A stretch of 62,330 nucleotides of DNA from an uncultured Pelagibacteraceae bacterium (lineage in GTDB: Bacteria > Pseudomonadota > Alphaproteobacteria > Pelagibacterales > Pelagibacteraceae), in NCBI GenBank assembly GCA_902596325.1, contig CACJTN010000005.1, positions 1 to 62,330 on the forward strand. Direction: 5' to 3'. Below the pieces are notes generated by a model that made no database searches, was not told where the DNA came from, and was given only the letters and a program-made list of their open reading frames with translations. A program made the translations under genes and the position numbers. This document shows positions 45,563 through 56,015 of this stretch, piece by piece; the stretch's first letter is position 1, and each line of letters opens with the position of its first letter.

Positions 45563-46831
45563 ATGAATATTGTAATAATTGGAAGTGGAGGAAGAGAGCA
45601 TGCACTATGCTATAAACTATTAAAATCTTCTAAGATTAATAAAATATATTGTATACCAGGTAATGCTGGTACTGATGAAATTGCGACAAATATTTTTGCA
45701 GATATAAATGATTTCGATGAAATATATAAAATTGTTTTAAAATTAAATGTAGAACTTATAGTAGTTGGTCCTGAGATACCTTTGGTTAATGGAATTGTTG
45801 ATTACTTTGAGAAAAAAAATATAAAAATATTTGGCCCTAATAAAAAGTGTTCTCAGTTAGAAGGATCAAAATTTTTTATGAAGAACATCTGTAAAAAATA
45901 TAATATTCCTAGCGGTAAATATTTTGAAATATCAGATATCAATCAGATAGAAAAATTCTTAAGTGGTGTTTCATTTCCAGTAGTCGTAAAATCAGATGGA
46001 CTTGCTGCAGGTAAAGGAGTAACGATATGCAATAATCTAGATGAAGTAATAAAGGATGTTCAAGAAATATTGGATGGAAAGTTTAAATCTTCAAACAAAG
46101 TGTTTATTGAGGAGTTTTTAGAGGGTGAGGAACTAAGCTACTTTGTTATTACAGACGGATATGATTATAAATGTTTAGGAACTGCACAAGACCACAAGAA
46201 AATTGGAGAGGGAGATGTTGGTTTAAACACTGGTGGCATGGGTGCTTATTCGCCTTCAAAAATTATTAATAATAAACTAGAGAATAAAATCCAAGAAGAA
46301 ATAATTGAGCCAACATTAAATGGTTTAAGAAAAGAGGGACTAATTTATAAAGGAATATTATATGCAGGTTTGATGATAAATAATGGTGAACCAAAGTTGA
46401 TTGAGTATAATATTAGGTTTGGCGACCCTGAGTGCCAAGTATTAATGATGCGTCTCAATAGTGATCTTCTCGAAATTTTAATTTCCACACTTGAAAATAA
46501 AATTCTTGAGCAAAAAATTACATGGAGCGAAAATGATTCAATAACAGTTGTTGCAGCAAATAAAGGATATCCTGAGCAATATAAAAAAAACAGTATTATT
46601 AAAAATTTAAATACAATAAAAGTTGATGACAATCAGCAAATATTCCATGCTGGGACTACTAGAGACAAAGATGGAAAGATTTTGGCTACAGGTGGAAGAG
46701 TTTTAAATTCAACAGTTTTGTCAAAATCGCTCAGTGTTGCAAGAAAAAAGGCAAATGAAATTTTAGAGAATGTGAAATGGGAAAACAAATATTATAGGAA
46801 AGATATTGGTTTTAGAGTAATTGATAAATGA
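45563..46831 (+). CDS. purD: Phosphoribosylamine-glycine ligase
   Basis: PurD makes glycinamide ribonucleotide in purine synthesis. The 422-residue ATP-grasp enzyme has MNIVIIGSGGREHAL, PGNAGTDEIATN, the ATP-grasp loop VVKSDGLAAGKGV and QDHKKIGEGDVGLNTGGMGAYSP, with EYNIRFGDPECQVLMMRL near the active site, all diagnostic. The stop overlaps the rsmD start by 4 bases. Confidence 0.97.
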   Translation: MNIVIIGSGGREHALCYKLLKSSKINKIYCIPGNAGTDEIATNIFADINDFDEIYKIVLKLNVELIVVGPEIPLVNGIVDYFEKKNIKIFGPNKKCSQLEGSKFFMKNICKKYNIPSGKYFEISDINQIEKFLSGVSFPVVVKSDGLAAGKGVTICNNLDEVIKDVQEILDGKFKSSNKVFIEEFLEGEELSYFVITDGYDYKCLGTAQDHKKIGEGDVGLNTGGMGAYSPSKIINNKLENKIQEEIIEPTLNGLRKEGLIYKGILYAGLMINNGEPKLIEYNIRFGDPECQVLMMRLNSDLLEILISTLENKILEQKITWSENDSITVVAANKGYPEQYKKNSIIKNLNTIKVDDNQQIFHAGTTRDKDGKILATGGRVLNSTVLSKSLSVARKKANEILENVKWENKYYRKDIGFRVIDK

Positions 46832-47391
46832 GGATAATTGGAGGACTTTCAAAAGGAGTAAGGTTATTTCATCCAAAAGATAAGGAAACAAGACCTCTAA
46901 AAGATTTAACAAAAGAATCTATCTTCAATACATTAATCCATAATAATCATTTAAATATATCTTTTCAAAATTTAAGTATTTTAGATATTTTTTCAGGAAC
47001 AGGCTCTTTTGGACTTGAGTGTATTTCTAGAGGAGCTAGTAAAGTATTTTTTGTGGAAAACTATTTACCTGTAATTGAGATATTAAAAAAAAATATAAAT
47101 AAGTTAAAATTCAACAATAATTGTGAAATAATCAATAAAGATTTTATAAATGGTAATTTAGAAATAATTAAAGATAAAAAATTTAATTTAATCTTTATTG
47201 ATCCACCTTTTAAAATAAATAATCTAGATTTAATTTTAGATAAAATAATTCATTCCAAACTTTTGGATATTATTGGGGTAATAGTAATTCACAGACATAA
47301 AAATTCTAACGATAAAATACCTAGCGAACTAAAGACGGTGAAAATCAAAAATTATGGATTATCAAAAATAATCTTCCTAAAGTTTGCTTAA
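46828..47391 (+). CDS. rsmD: 16S rRNA (guanine-966-N2)-methyltransferase
   Basis: RsmD methylates G966 of 16S rRNA. The 187-residue protein has RIIGGLSKGVRL and TRPLKDLTKESIFNTL, the SAM-binding ILDIFSGTGSFGLECISRGA and the catalytic FIDPPF. It is coupled to purD by a 4-base overlap, and its 3' end overlaps the convergent pgi gene by 15 bases. Confidence 0.93.
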   Translation: MRIIGGLSKGVRLFHPKDKETRPLKDLTKESIFNTLIHNNHLNISFQNLSILDIFSGTGSFGLECISRGASKVFFVENYLPVIEILKKNINKLKFNNNCEIINKDFINGNLEIIKDKKFNLIFIDPPFKINNLDLILDKIIHSKLLDIIGVIVIHRHKNSNDKIPSELKTVKIKNYGLSKIIFLKFA

Positions 47392-48543
47392 CAATCTCTT
47401 TGTTTCGGTTTTAATTAATTCAACAGATGGTTGATCTAGAGGGTTTACCTTTAATGCATGTCCTAAAAGAATAGTTTCTAACACACAAAAACAAAATAGT
47501 TCTCCGAGAGTGTTTTCATCTTTTTTTTTAATCTTAAATGAACGAAAAGGTATATTTTTTTTTCTAAAAATGTTTTGCGTCGATTTTTCTTGTGCTTCTA
47601 AAATTTCAGACAAATTTTTATTTTTTAGATATTTTTTATCATCAAGAATAAATTTATTACTCTGTTTATTACTAGTTTTAGATGTAACGTTAAAAAACGT
47701 AAAAAAGCAATTTTTCGGACCATCTAAATATAGTTGTAACAGGCTATGATTATCTTTAGGCATTGATGAAATTATAGGGGTAATACCTTTGGATTTTTTA
47801 CCTAACGATTCAGCTGTTAATTGTTGATACCATTTAAAAAAGTTTTCAGAGCTTTCATCGTAATTTAAAATAATAGAGTTTTTTTTGTTTTTTTTTACAT
47901 AGTGAATTATATTTTCAACATTGATTATTAAATTTTCTAAAAATCTTTTATTTTTTATTAAATAGTTGAATTTTTTAAAATTTTTTTCGTTTAAACCCAT
48001 AAGTTCAGCAGGCAACATTCCAACTTCAGACAAAACAGAATATCTGCCCCCAATATAATTTTTATGTTCAAATATATCGCTTTTTATTTTATTAGATAAT
48101 CGTCTAAGATAATTATTTGTATTTTCTGTTATAATAATATTTTTATAATTTTTATTTTTAAGAATTATATTAAAATTTGAAATTGTTTCTAAAGTTTCTC
48201 CAGATTTAGATACAACAATATTTGGCATTTTTTTTAAATTTTTAATTTGTGGAATTAAATTATTGTGAAAGTAAAAGTTTTTTTTAATTTTATGTCTTAA
48301 AAATTGATATATAGCCTCTGTTCCTAAAATAGATCCACCCATACCAATTAATCTAAAGTCTTTATAAAATTTATATTTATTAATGTCTTTTTTTGAATAG
48401 CTGTAATTGAAACTTTTAGTAAAACTTTTCAATAAAGGGTAATTTTTCAACCACTCATATTTTTTTAGATTATTTGTTTTTGCTTTGATATTTTTAATTT
48501 TTTTATTTTTAAAATTAATAAAAGTTATGTTTTTTGAGAACAT
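47377..48543 (-). CDS. pgi: Glucose-6-phosphate isomerase (short form)
   Basis: Pgi interconverts glucose-6-phosphate and fructose-6-phosphate. The 388-residue protein is shorter than E. coli Pgi (about 550) but keeps GMGGSILGTEAIYQFL, the phosphate-binding SKSGETLET, GGRYSVLSEVGMLPAELMG and the C-terminal LDQPSVELIKTE motif. The missing length is mainly at the N-terminus and between motifs. It is convergent with rsmD and follows the DUF3035 gene in the same direction (2-base gap). Confidence 0.9.
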   Translation of the reverse strand: MFSKNITFINFKNKKIKNIKAKTNNLKKYEWLKNYPLLKSFTKSFNYSYSKKDINKYKFYKDFRLIGMGGSILGTEAIYQFLRHKIKKNFYFHNNLIPQIKNLKKMPNIVVSKSGETLETISNFNIILKNKNYKNIIITENTNNYLRRLSNKIKSDIFEHKNYIGGRYSVLSEVGMLPAELMGLNEKNFKKFNYLIKNKRFLENLIINVENIIHYVKKNKKNSIILNYDESSENFFKWYQQLTAESLGKKSKGITPIISSMPKDNHSLLQLYLDGPKNCFFTFFNVTSKTSNKQSNKFILDDKKYLKNKNLSEILEAQEKSTQNIFRKKNIPFRSFKIKKKDENTLGELFCFCVLETILLGHALKVNPLDQPSVELIKTETKRLLSKL

Positions 48544-48545
48544 TA

Positions 48546-48857
48546 CTAATTAATTTTTTCTATTATTGTTTGTTCTAAACTTTTAGATTTATTATTTTTT
48601 GATTTCTTTACTTTTGTAGAAACTTTTAATTTATCTTTTAAGCCACTTTCAGACTCCTTTGTTTCAACTATATTTTCATCTAATGGTACTGGCAATTCAT
48701 TAAAATCTGGCGGCATAGATAAAGGATTTTTTTTTTGAACTAGAAATTCGTCGCTTCTTTCTCCCCTACTTTTTCCTTGTAAGGCATCTTTGGTCCCTTG
48801 ACATGATGTGGCAAAGAAACAAACAATAATTAAAAATAAATTTATAATATTTTTCAT
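48546..48857 (-). CDS. DUF3035 lipoprotein
   Basis: The 103-residue protein has a lipoprotein signal (about 1-18, FFATSCQG with the lipobox Cys C19) and the DUF3035 motif SDEFLVQKKNPLSMPPDFNELPVP. The C-terminal 40 residues are Lys/Ser-rich. It overlaps the lspA stop by 4 bases; a substrate of lspA next to lspA is conserved in alphaproteobacteria. Function is unknown. Confidence 0.82.
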   Translation of the reverse strand: MKNIINLFLIIVCFFATSCQGTKDALQGKSRGERSDEFLVQKKNPLSMPPDFNELPVPLDENIVETKESESGLKDKLKVSTKVKKSKNNKSKSLEQTIIEKIN

Positions 48858-49342
48858 TTACTAAGTTTTTTATAATCTAATATTTCCATAAAAATAAGGC
48901 AAGTAATTCCTATAGAAATAAAAATGTCAGCAACGTTAAATACAAACCAATGATAACCATTAAAATTAATATCTATAAAATCTGGGACTGCAGAGTAGTA
49001 AAATCTGTCGAAAAGATTCCCAAACGAGCCACCTAATATAACTATATATAATATCCTTTTAATACTATTAGATGATACCGCTAAGTAGATTAATATAAAA
49101 TTTATTAATAGTATTACAAATGTAATAGCATTATATAAAAAATTATCATTGAAAGATAAAAGTCCAAAACCAATACCTGTATTCCATATCAATATTATAT
49201 TTAAAAATTCGTTTATATAAATATTCAGCTCCTCGTTATTAGCGATATTTAGTATATAAATTTTTGATATTCGATCTAATGTAAAAATTGAGAAAAAAAG
49301 AAAAAAATAAAATACGTATTTGCTATAAATTGATTTGTTCAT
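48854..49342 (-). CDS. lspA: Lipoprotein signal peptidase (signal peptidase II)
   Basis: LspA cleaves the signal peptide of lipoproteins after lipid attachment. The 162-residue inner-membrane protein has four helices and the catalytic Asp pair: GGSFGNLFDRFYYSAVPDFID and FNVADIFISIG. WNTGIGFGLL is the third conserved motif. It lies directly downstream of ileS, in a region that holds the repeat at the ileS 3' end. Confidence 0.95.
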   Translation of the reverse strand: MNKSIYSKYVFYFFLFFSIFTLDRISKIYILNIANNEELNIYINEFLNIILIWNTGIGFGLLSFNDNFLYNAITFVILLINFILIYLAVSSNSIKRILYIVILGGSFGNLFDRFYYSAVPDFIDINFNGYHWFVFNVADIFISIGITCLIFMEILDYKKLSK

Positions 49343-49358
49343 ATCAAGTTATTTCACC

Positions 49359-49438
49359 ATGCCGCTCACATTTGTTATCTGTTATCTTCCAACATACAGG
49401 AATGCCGCTCACATTTATTCTCTCTTATTTTCCAACAT
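49359..49438 (-). repeat. Imperfect 37-bp tandem repeat (period 43) at the ileS 3' end
   Basis: Copy 1 (49359-49395) and copy 2 (49402-49438) begin ATGCCGCTCACATTT and end TTCCAACAT, match at 33 of 37 positions and are separated by 6 bases. The ileS frame uses copy 2 for CWKIRENKCERH and then reads copy 1 in another frame to the stop at 49375. Read in the frame of copy 2, copy 1 gives CWKITDNKCERHGEIT and a stop at 49344-49346, 2 bases before the lspA start. Confidence 0.9.
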
Positions 49439-52116
49439 AAATTACATTTTTTCCCATTTGCCTTTGTGGTTGAAGCCTCAAAAGCATTTTTAATTGAACT
49501 ATCCTCATAGACATCAACTTTTGACGTAATTAGTAACTCTTCAAAATCAAAATTACTAAATTTTTTATAAAGTTTATTGTCTAATTTAATATCTACTCTT
49601 GCCTCTAAACTTGAACCAATGATTTTTTCAGCTCTTTTGTTTTCTATGCTTATATTGCAATGATCCCTAATTTTAATAAGTTCTAACCATTTTTCCTCTA
49701 ATGACTTATTTTTCCATTTTGCAGGAACTTTTGGGAAATTTTCAAGATGAATACTTTTTCCATCTTTATTTATTATTTTGTAAATTTCTTCTGTGGTAAA
49801 AGTAAGTATAGGTGCAAACCATTTTAATAAGCAATTTATAATTACGTTAAGTACTTCGATACAGCTTTTTCTTTTTTTTGAAGATTTTGTATCACAATAA
49901 AGCGTGTCTTTTCTTATATCGAAATAAAAAGATGATAAATCTACAGTGCAAAAATTTAATAATTCTTTGTAAAGATTATGAAAATTATAAATGTTAAAAT
50001 TGTAATGAAACTTAGTATTTAAAACTTGAATTTTATTAAGCATAATTTGCTCAAGCTCTGGGAGCTCATTAACTTTAATATTATTAAAATCTAAGTCTAT
50101 TACCTCATCATTTAAGTTTCCAAGAAGGTATCTGAAGGTATTTCTTATTTTTCTATATGCCTCTGCATGTTGTTCCAATATAGAATAATCTATTCTAAGA
50201 TCTTCAGCATAGTTTGAAGCTGCAACCCAAATTCTTAAAATATCGGCACCATATTTTTTCAATATTTCCTCAGGTGATATTGTATTCCCGGCAGATTTTG
50301 ACATTTTGTGACCTTTGCCATCTACAACAAACCCGTGTGATAAAATGCTTTCAAATGGTGCTTTACCTCTCGTTCCACAAGATTGAAGTAAAGACGAATG
50401 AAACCAGCCTCTATGTTGATCTGATCCCTCTAGGTACATTGATGCTGGCCATTTTAGATCCTCTCTTTTTTCCAATACAAAGGAATGTGTTGAGCCACTG
50501 TCAAACCATACTTCGACGATATCATTTAATTTTTCGAAATCTTCCGCTTTATATTTATCTCCTAAAAATTTTTGTGGGTCGTCTGAAAACCAACAATCAG
50601 AGCCTTCTTTTTCATAAATATTTGCGATATTTTCAAAGACATCATCATCGATAAGTACATTATTAGTTTTTTTTGAAATAAATATTGGCAAAGGCACACC
50701 CCACACTCTCTGTCTAGATACACACCAGTCTGGTCTTGTTTCTATCATTGACTTTATTCTCTCCTTGCCTTTACTCGGATAAAATATTGTTTCGTCTAAA
50801 GCTTTTAAAGCTTTTTTTCTCAAACCATGACTTTCCATTGAAATAAACCATTGTTGTGTTGCTCTATGCACTAGCGGAGCTTTAGACCTCCAAGAATGAG
50901 GATAAGAATGATTAAGTTTGCCATTAGCAAGAAGTTTCTTCGCACTTTTGAGTTTTTCTATAACTATTGGATTAATTTTAAAAATATGCTGTCCCTCAAA
51001 TAATGGAATATGTTTTGTATATTTACCATCATCATCAACAGTTTCTAATGCTTTGATATCATGTTTGAGACAAAGATTAAAATCATCAGGGCCGTGACTT
51101 GGTGCGCAATGCACGATGCCTGTGCCTTGTTCAATTGTAACGAAACGTGCTTCCAACATAGGCACATCATAGTCAAATCCATCACTTATAAATGGATGCG
51201 AACAAATAGTGCCTTCAAAATTCTCACCTTTTATCTCTTTGATAATTTTATAATTCTTAATATCACAATCTTTTATTACATTTTCTAAAAGGTCTTTAGC
51301 TACAACAATTTTTCTATTCTTAAAATCGTTCTCATCATTTAATTCCATAACTTGATAAGTTAAATTTTCATTATATGCTAAAGCTTTATTTGCAGGAATT
51401 GTCCATGGAGTAGTTGTCCATATTATAATTTCAGAATTTTCTAAATCCTTTAGATTTGTTTTTTTTATTTTAAATGAAACATAAATCGTATCAGAGGTAT
51501 GATCCATGTACTCTACCTCGGCATCTGATAAAGCGGTTTTTTCTACTGTAGACCAAAGCACTGGTTTATAGCCTTTATATAGACTTCCTTCTTTCAAAAA
51601 CTTACCTAACTCTCTTACTATTTGAGCTTCTGCATCGAAGCTCATTGTTGAATAATAATTTTCCCAATCTCCTACTACTCCTAATCTTTTAAATTGATCT
51701 TTGTGGGTTTTTATCCATTTATTTGCAAAATCTCTGCACTCTTTTCTAAATTCAACAATAGGAATATCGTTTTTATTTTTTTTATTTTTTTTATATTGCT
51801 CTTCAATTTTCCATTCTATAGGAAGTCCATGACAATCCCATCCTGGAACATAAACTGAATCCTTTCCATTCATTTGATGAAATTTAGTTATAATGTCTTT
51901 TAAAATTTTATTTAAAGCTGTTCCCATGTGAATATTACCATTGGCATATGGGGGTCCATCATGAAGTATGAATTTCTCTTTTCCTTTTGTACTTTCGCGT
52001 AAACTTTCATACAATTTTATTTGGTCCCAATACTTAATTAAATTTGGCTCTTTATTTGGCAAATTAGCCTTCATAGAGAAAACTGTTTTTGGTAAATTTA
52101 TATGTTCTTTACTCAT
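49375..52116 (-). CDS. ileS: Isoleucyl-tRNA synthetase
   Basis: IleRS charges tRNA-Ile. The 913-residue class I enzyme has the HIGH-like motif GNIHMGTALNK, the editing region TTTPWTIPANKA, GWFHSSLLQS and the KMSKS motif HKMSKSAGN, followed by an anticodon-binding domain and a C-terminal zinc site CNLCWK/CERH. The last eight residues (SCMLEDNR) come from a repeat-induced frame change: a second copy of the C-terminus lies just beyond the stop. The zinc ligands are intact. It overlaps ribF by 4 bases; a start at 52116 gives the expected KTVFSMKANLP N-terminus. Confidence 0.94.
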   Translation of the reverse strand: MSKEHINLPKTVFSMKANLPNKEPNLIKYWDQIKLYESLRESTKGKEKFILHDGPPYANGNIHMGTALNKILKDIITKFHQMNGKDSVYVPGWDCHGLPIEWKIEEQYKKNKKNKNDIPIVEFRKECRDFANKWIKTHKDQFKRLGVVGDWENYYSTMSFDAEAQIVRELGKFLKEGSLYKGYKPVLWSTVEKTALSDAEVEYMDHTSDTIYVSFKIKKTNLKDLENSEIIIWTTTPWTIPANKALAYNENLTYQVMELNDENDFKNRKIVVAKDLLENVIKDCDIKNYKIIKEIKGENFEGTICSHPFISDGFDYDVPMLEARFVTIEQGTGIVHCAPSHGPDDFNLCLKHDIKALETVDDDGKYTKHIPLFEGQHIFKINPIVIEKLKSAKKLLANGKLNHSYPHSWRSKAPLVHRATQQWFISMESHGLRKKALKALDETIFYPSKGKERIKSMIETRPDWCVSRQRVWGVPLPIFISKKTNNVLIDDDVFENIANIYEKEGSDCWFSDDPQKFLGDKYKAEDFEKLNDIVEVWFDSGSTHSFVLEKREDLKWPASMYLEGSDQHRGWFHSSLLQSCGTRGKAPFESILSHGFVVDGKGHKMSKSAGNTISPEEILKKYGADILRIWVAASNYAEDLRIDYSILEQHAEAYRKIRNTFRYLLGNLNDEVIDLDFNNIKVNELPELEQIMLNKIQVLNTKFHYNFNIYNFHNLYKELLNFCTVDLSSFYFDIRKDTLYCDTKSSKKRKSCIEVLNVIINCLLKWFAPILTFTTEEIYKIINKDGKSIHLENFPKVPAKWKNKSLEEKWLELIKIRDHCNISIENKRAEKIIGSSLEARVDIKLDNKLYKKFSNFDFEELLITSKVDVYEDSSIKNAFEASTTKANGKKCNLCWKIRENKCERHSCMLEDNR

Positions 52117-53057
52117 AATTTTTTATTTAACTCTTTTTTACTTACTAAAATGTCTTTGTCGATTTGTTTTTTAAGCTGATCAATGTTTTTAAATTTTTTT
52201 TCACCTCTAATAAAGCTAATAAACTCTACTTTCAATTTTTTATTATAAATGTTCTTTGAAAAATTAAATATATTTACTTCTAACAAAAGTTTTTTTTGAT
52301 TAAAAGTTGGTCTATATCCTATATTAGCAATGCCATTGTGTTTTTTATTATTTTTTCCTATTTTGACTTTCACAGAGTATACGCCGGGCTTTGAGATTAT
52401 ATAATCACCTATATCTATGTTGCATGTAGGAAAGCCAATTTGTCTTCCCATTCTTCTACCTATTTTAACTAAACCCTCGATAGACCAATTTCTATCTAAA
52501 TATTTATTCGCTACCTTTATTTTTCCTTCAGACAGATATTTTCTAATTAAAGTGGAAGATACAATTTTGAGATTTTTTTTTAACGGAGAAGGATTAATTA
52601 TTTTATATCCATATATTTTTTCAAACTGTTTTAAAGAGCTTACGTCGCCCTCTCTTTTATTGCCAAATCTAAAATTGTCACTAACAAAAATATATCTTGG
52701 TTTAATTTTTTTATACAAAACATTTTTTATAAAATTTGTATATTTGGTTTTTGAAAATTTTTTATCGAATTTTTTGTTAATAATAAAATCGATATTATAT
52801 GATTTTAAAATTTCTATTTTTTGATTGAAATTTGAGATTCTATAATTCTTAAATGTTGGATTAAAAAACATTTTTGGTATAGGATCAAAAGTAATCACTC
52901 CTAATTTTAGTTTTTTTCTTAACTTATATTTTCGTGCTATTTTGAATAATTTTTGATGTCCAATATGTAATCCATCAAAATTACCAATTAAAATTATTGA
53001 ATTATTAAATTTCCTAGAAATATTAAAATCTTTATATATTTTTAAGTTTTTTACCAT
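52113..53057 (-). CDS. ribF: Bifunctional riboflavin kinase / FMN adenylyltransferase
   Basis: RibF makes FMN and FAD from riboflavin. The 314-residue protein has the N-terminal nucleotidyltransferase motif GNFDGLHIGHQKLF and FVSDNFRFG, and the C-terminal flavokinase motif GRQIGFPTCNIDIGDYI plus GIANIGYRPTF. The order ribF-ileS-lspA is widespread in bacteria. The start overlaps the HAD gene stop by 7 bases. Confidence 0.95.
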   Translation of the reverse strand: MVKNLKIYKDFNISRKFNNSIILIGNFDGLHIGHQKLFKIARKYKLRKKLKLGVITFDPIPKMFFNPTFKNYRISNFNQKIEILKSYNIDFIINKKFDKKFSKTKYTNFIKNVLYKKIKPRYIFVSDNFRFGNKREGDVSSLKQFEKIYGYKIINPSPLKKNLKIVSSTLIRKYLSEGKIKVANKYLDRNWSIEGLVKIGRRMGRQIGFPTCNIDIGDYIISKPGVYSVKVKIGKNNKKHNGIANIGYRPTFNQKKLLLEVNIFNFSKNIYNKKLKVEFISFIRGEKKFKNIDQLKKQIDKDILVSKKELNKKL

Positions 53058-53860
53058 TTCAAATAAGACTGTAAATAGTCAACCCTCACATTATGATTTT
53101 TAAATGTTAAATTTAAATTTGTTTCGTTTTTATGAATTCCACTTGAAATAAAAAGTGAACTAAAATTTTGCAAATTTGCCCCTTTAATATCTGTATTGAG
53201 ATTATCTCCAATACATAAAATTTTTTTATTTTCAATTTTAGCGGATAACTTATATACAAGTGGATAAGGCTTACCAAAATATTCTACTTTTCCTCCTTCT
53301 TCCTCAAATATTTTAGCAATAGTTCCTGCACAATATTCACGCTTATTACCTCTATCAACTATCAGGTCAGGATTAGTACATATCATTTCCAGTTCTATTT
53401 TATTTTTTAATAAATTCTTATAATAATTTAGATCTTCGATATATTCATCAAATAAACCAGTACAAAGTAAAAATTTGCTATCGTTAATATTTTTTACCTT
53501 ATTTTCTTTAAAAGAAAAAAATAAATCAAAATCTCTTGGCGGGCCAATATGAAAAAATTTTGATTTTTTGCTCTTTTCATTTAAAAACCTTAATGCAGCT
53601 TCTCCAGAGGTGTAAACTTTTTCACAATGTAATTTTGCTAATCCCATTTTTTTCAAAAAATTAATAACAGTTGAATTTGGTCTAGGCGCGTTAGTTAAAA
53701 GTACATAATCTTTATTTTTATCATTTAACCTTTCTAAAACTTTAATTGCATCTGGATAAAGCTTAATACCATTATGTACTACTCCCCATATATCGATAAA
53801 GAAAAGATCAAACTGGTCTACAATCGAACTAAGGCCTATTTCCTCTAAATTTACAGTCAT
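53051..53860 (-). CDS. HAD-superfamily hydrolase, subfamily IIA
   Basis: The 269-residue protein has the HAD nucleophile motif FIDIWGVVHNG, LLTNAPRPN (motif 2) and a C-terminal CIGDNLNTDIKGA (motifs 3 and 4), in the TIGR01459-like alphaproteobacterial group. Substrate unknown. I used ATG 53860 (MTVNLEEIG); the longer frame to 53965 would cross the groES promoter region and codes for an unlikely N-terminus. Confidence 0.85.
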   Translation of the reverse strand: MTVNLEEIGLSSIVDQFDLFFIDIWGVVHNGIKLYPDAIKVLERLNDKNKDYVLLTNAPRPNSTVINFLKKMGLAKLHCEKVYTSGEAALRFLNEKSKKSKFFHIGPPRDFDLFFSFKENKVKNINDSKFLLCTGLFDEYIEDLNYYKNLLKNKIELEMICTNPDLIVDRGNKREYCAGTIAKIFEEEGGKVEYFGKPYPLVYKLSAKIENKKILCIGDNLNTDIKGANLQNFSSLFISSGIHKNETNLNLTFKNHNVRVDYLQSYLKW

Positions 53861-53877
53861 TATTATGATATAACTCA

Positions 53878-53903
53878 AAAAAACCAATTTTTCTTGGTTT
53901 TTT
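53878..53903. promoter_or_regulatory. Perfect inverted repeat between the HAD and groES genes
   Basis: AAAAAACCAA (53878-53887) and TTGGTTTTTT (53894-53903) pair perfectly around a 6-base loop. The repeat lies between divergent genes, so it does not end either transcript. It may be an operator or a hairpin at the 5' end of the HAD transcript. It is not the CIRCE element of HrcA. Confidence 0.6.
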
Positions 53904-53928
53904 AAGGCTTTTATATTTTTATAGATAT

Positions 53929-53957
53929 CTTGAAATAATAGCTTTCTGTATCTATAT
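53929..53957 (+). promoter_or_regulatory. Predicted heat-shock (RpoH) promoter of groESL
   Basis: CTTG (53929-53932) is followed after 18 bases by TCTATAT (53951-53957), close to the alphaproteobacterial RpoH form as I recall it, CTTG-N17/18-CYTATNT. A start near 53964 would give a short leader before ATG 53983. No CIRCE repeat is present. Confidence 0.5.
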
Positions 53958-53970
53958 GAATTCAATATTT

Positions 53971-53977
53971 AAAGGAG
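53971..53977 (+). promoter_or_regulatory. Ribosome binding site of groES
   Basis: AAAGGAG lies 5 bases before ATG 53983 and decides that start over an in-frame ATG at 53956. Confidence 0.8.
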
Positions 53978-53982
53978 TTTTT

Positions 53983-54276
53983 ATGAAGTTTAAACCTTTG
54001 CACGATAGAGTGCTTATTGAAGTATTAGACAGCAGTGAAAAAACTGCTGGTGGAATTATCATACCAGACACGGCTCAAGAAAAACCGCAAGAAGGTAAAG
54101 TTGTTGCTGTTGGTGGCGGAGCAAAAACAGAAGACGGAAAAATCATTCCTATGGATGTCAAAGTAGGTGATAAGGTTTTGTTCGGTAAATGGTCTGGAAC
54201 AGAAGTTAAAATTGATGGCAAAGAATACAACATAATGAAAGAGTCAGACATTATGGGTATTTCATCAGGTAAATAA
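53983..54276 (+). CDS. groES: Co-chaperonin GroES
   Basis: GroES caps the GroEL folding chamber. The 97-residue protein has the family N-terminus [12 protein letters not shown] and the mobile-loop region [28 protein letters not shown]. It ends with [13 protein letters not shown]. GroEL follows after 22 bases with its own ribosome binding site. Confidence 0.97.
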   Translation: MKFKPLHDRVLIEVLDSSEKTAGGIIIPDTAQEKPQEGKVVAVGGGAKTEDGKIIPMDVKVGDKVLFGKWSGTEVKIDGKEYNIMKESDIMGISSGK

Positions 54277-54284
54277 TTTAATGT

Positions 54285-54290
54285 AAGGAG
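54285..54290 (+). promoter_or_regulatory. Ribosome binding site of groEL
   Basis: AAGGAG lies 8 bases before ATG 54299. Like those of groES and atpE it is a strong site in a genome region where most genes lack one. Confidence 0.8.
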
Positions 54291-54298
54291 AAAATTAA

Positions 54299-55957
<1,659 letters not shown>

Positions 55958-55983
55958 TCCCCATTAATCTCAAACAAAAATTC

Positions 55984-56015
55984 AAAAAGGGCGGTTTTTA
56001 CTGCCCTTTTTTTTT
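55984..56015 (+). terminator. Rho-independent terminator of groESL
   Basis: AAAAAGGGC (55984-55992) pairs with GCCCTTTTT (56003-56011), with inner G-T and GT/AC pairs, and the T-run continues to 56015. It lies 27 bases after the groEL stop. Confidence 0.92.

Noticed and set aside
50214-50654. 146-codon open frame on the plus strand
   Set aside because: It is antisense to ileS, whose motifs run through the whole region, and its translation has no recognisable features.
53861-53965. Upstream extension of the HAD hydrolase gene
   Set aside because: The added 35 residues would cover the groES promoter and hairpin and do not resemble the family N-terminus.
53861-53982. CIRCE element for HrcA control of groESL
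   Set aside because: The required TTAGCACTC-N9-GAGTGCTAA repeat is not present; the inverted repeat there has a different sequence and spacing.
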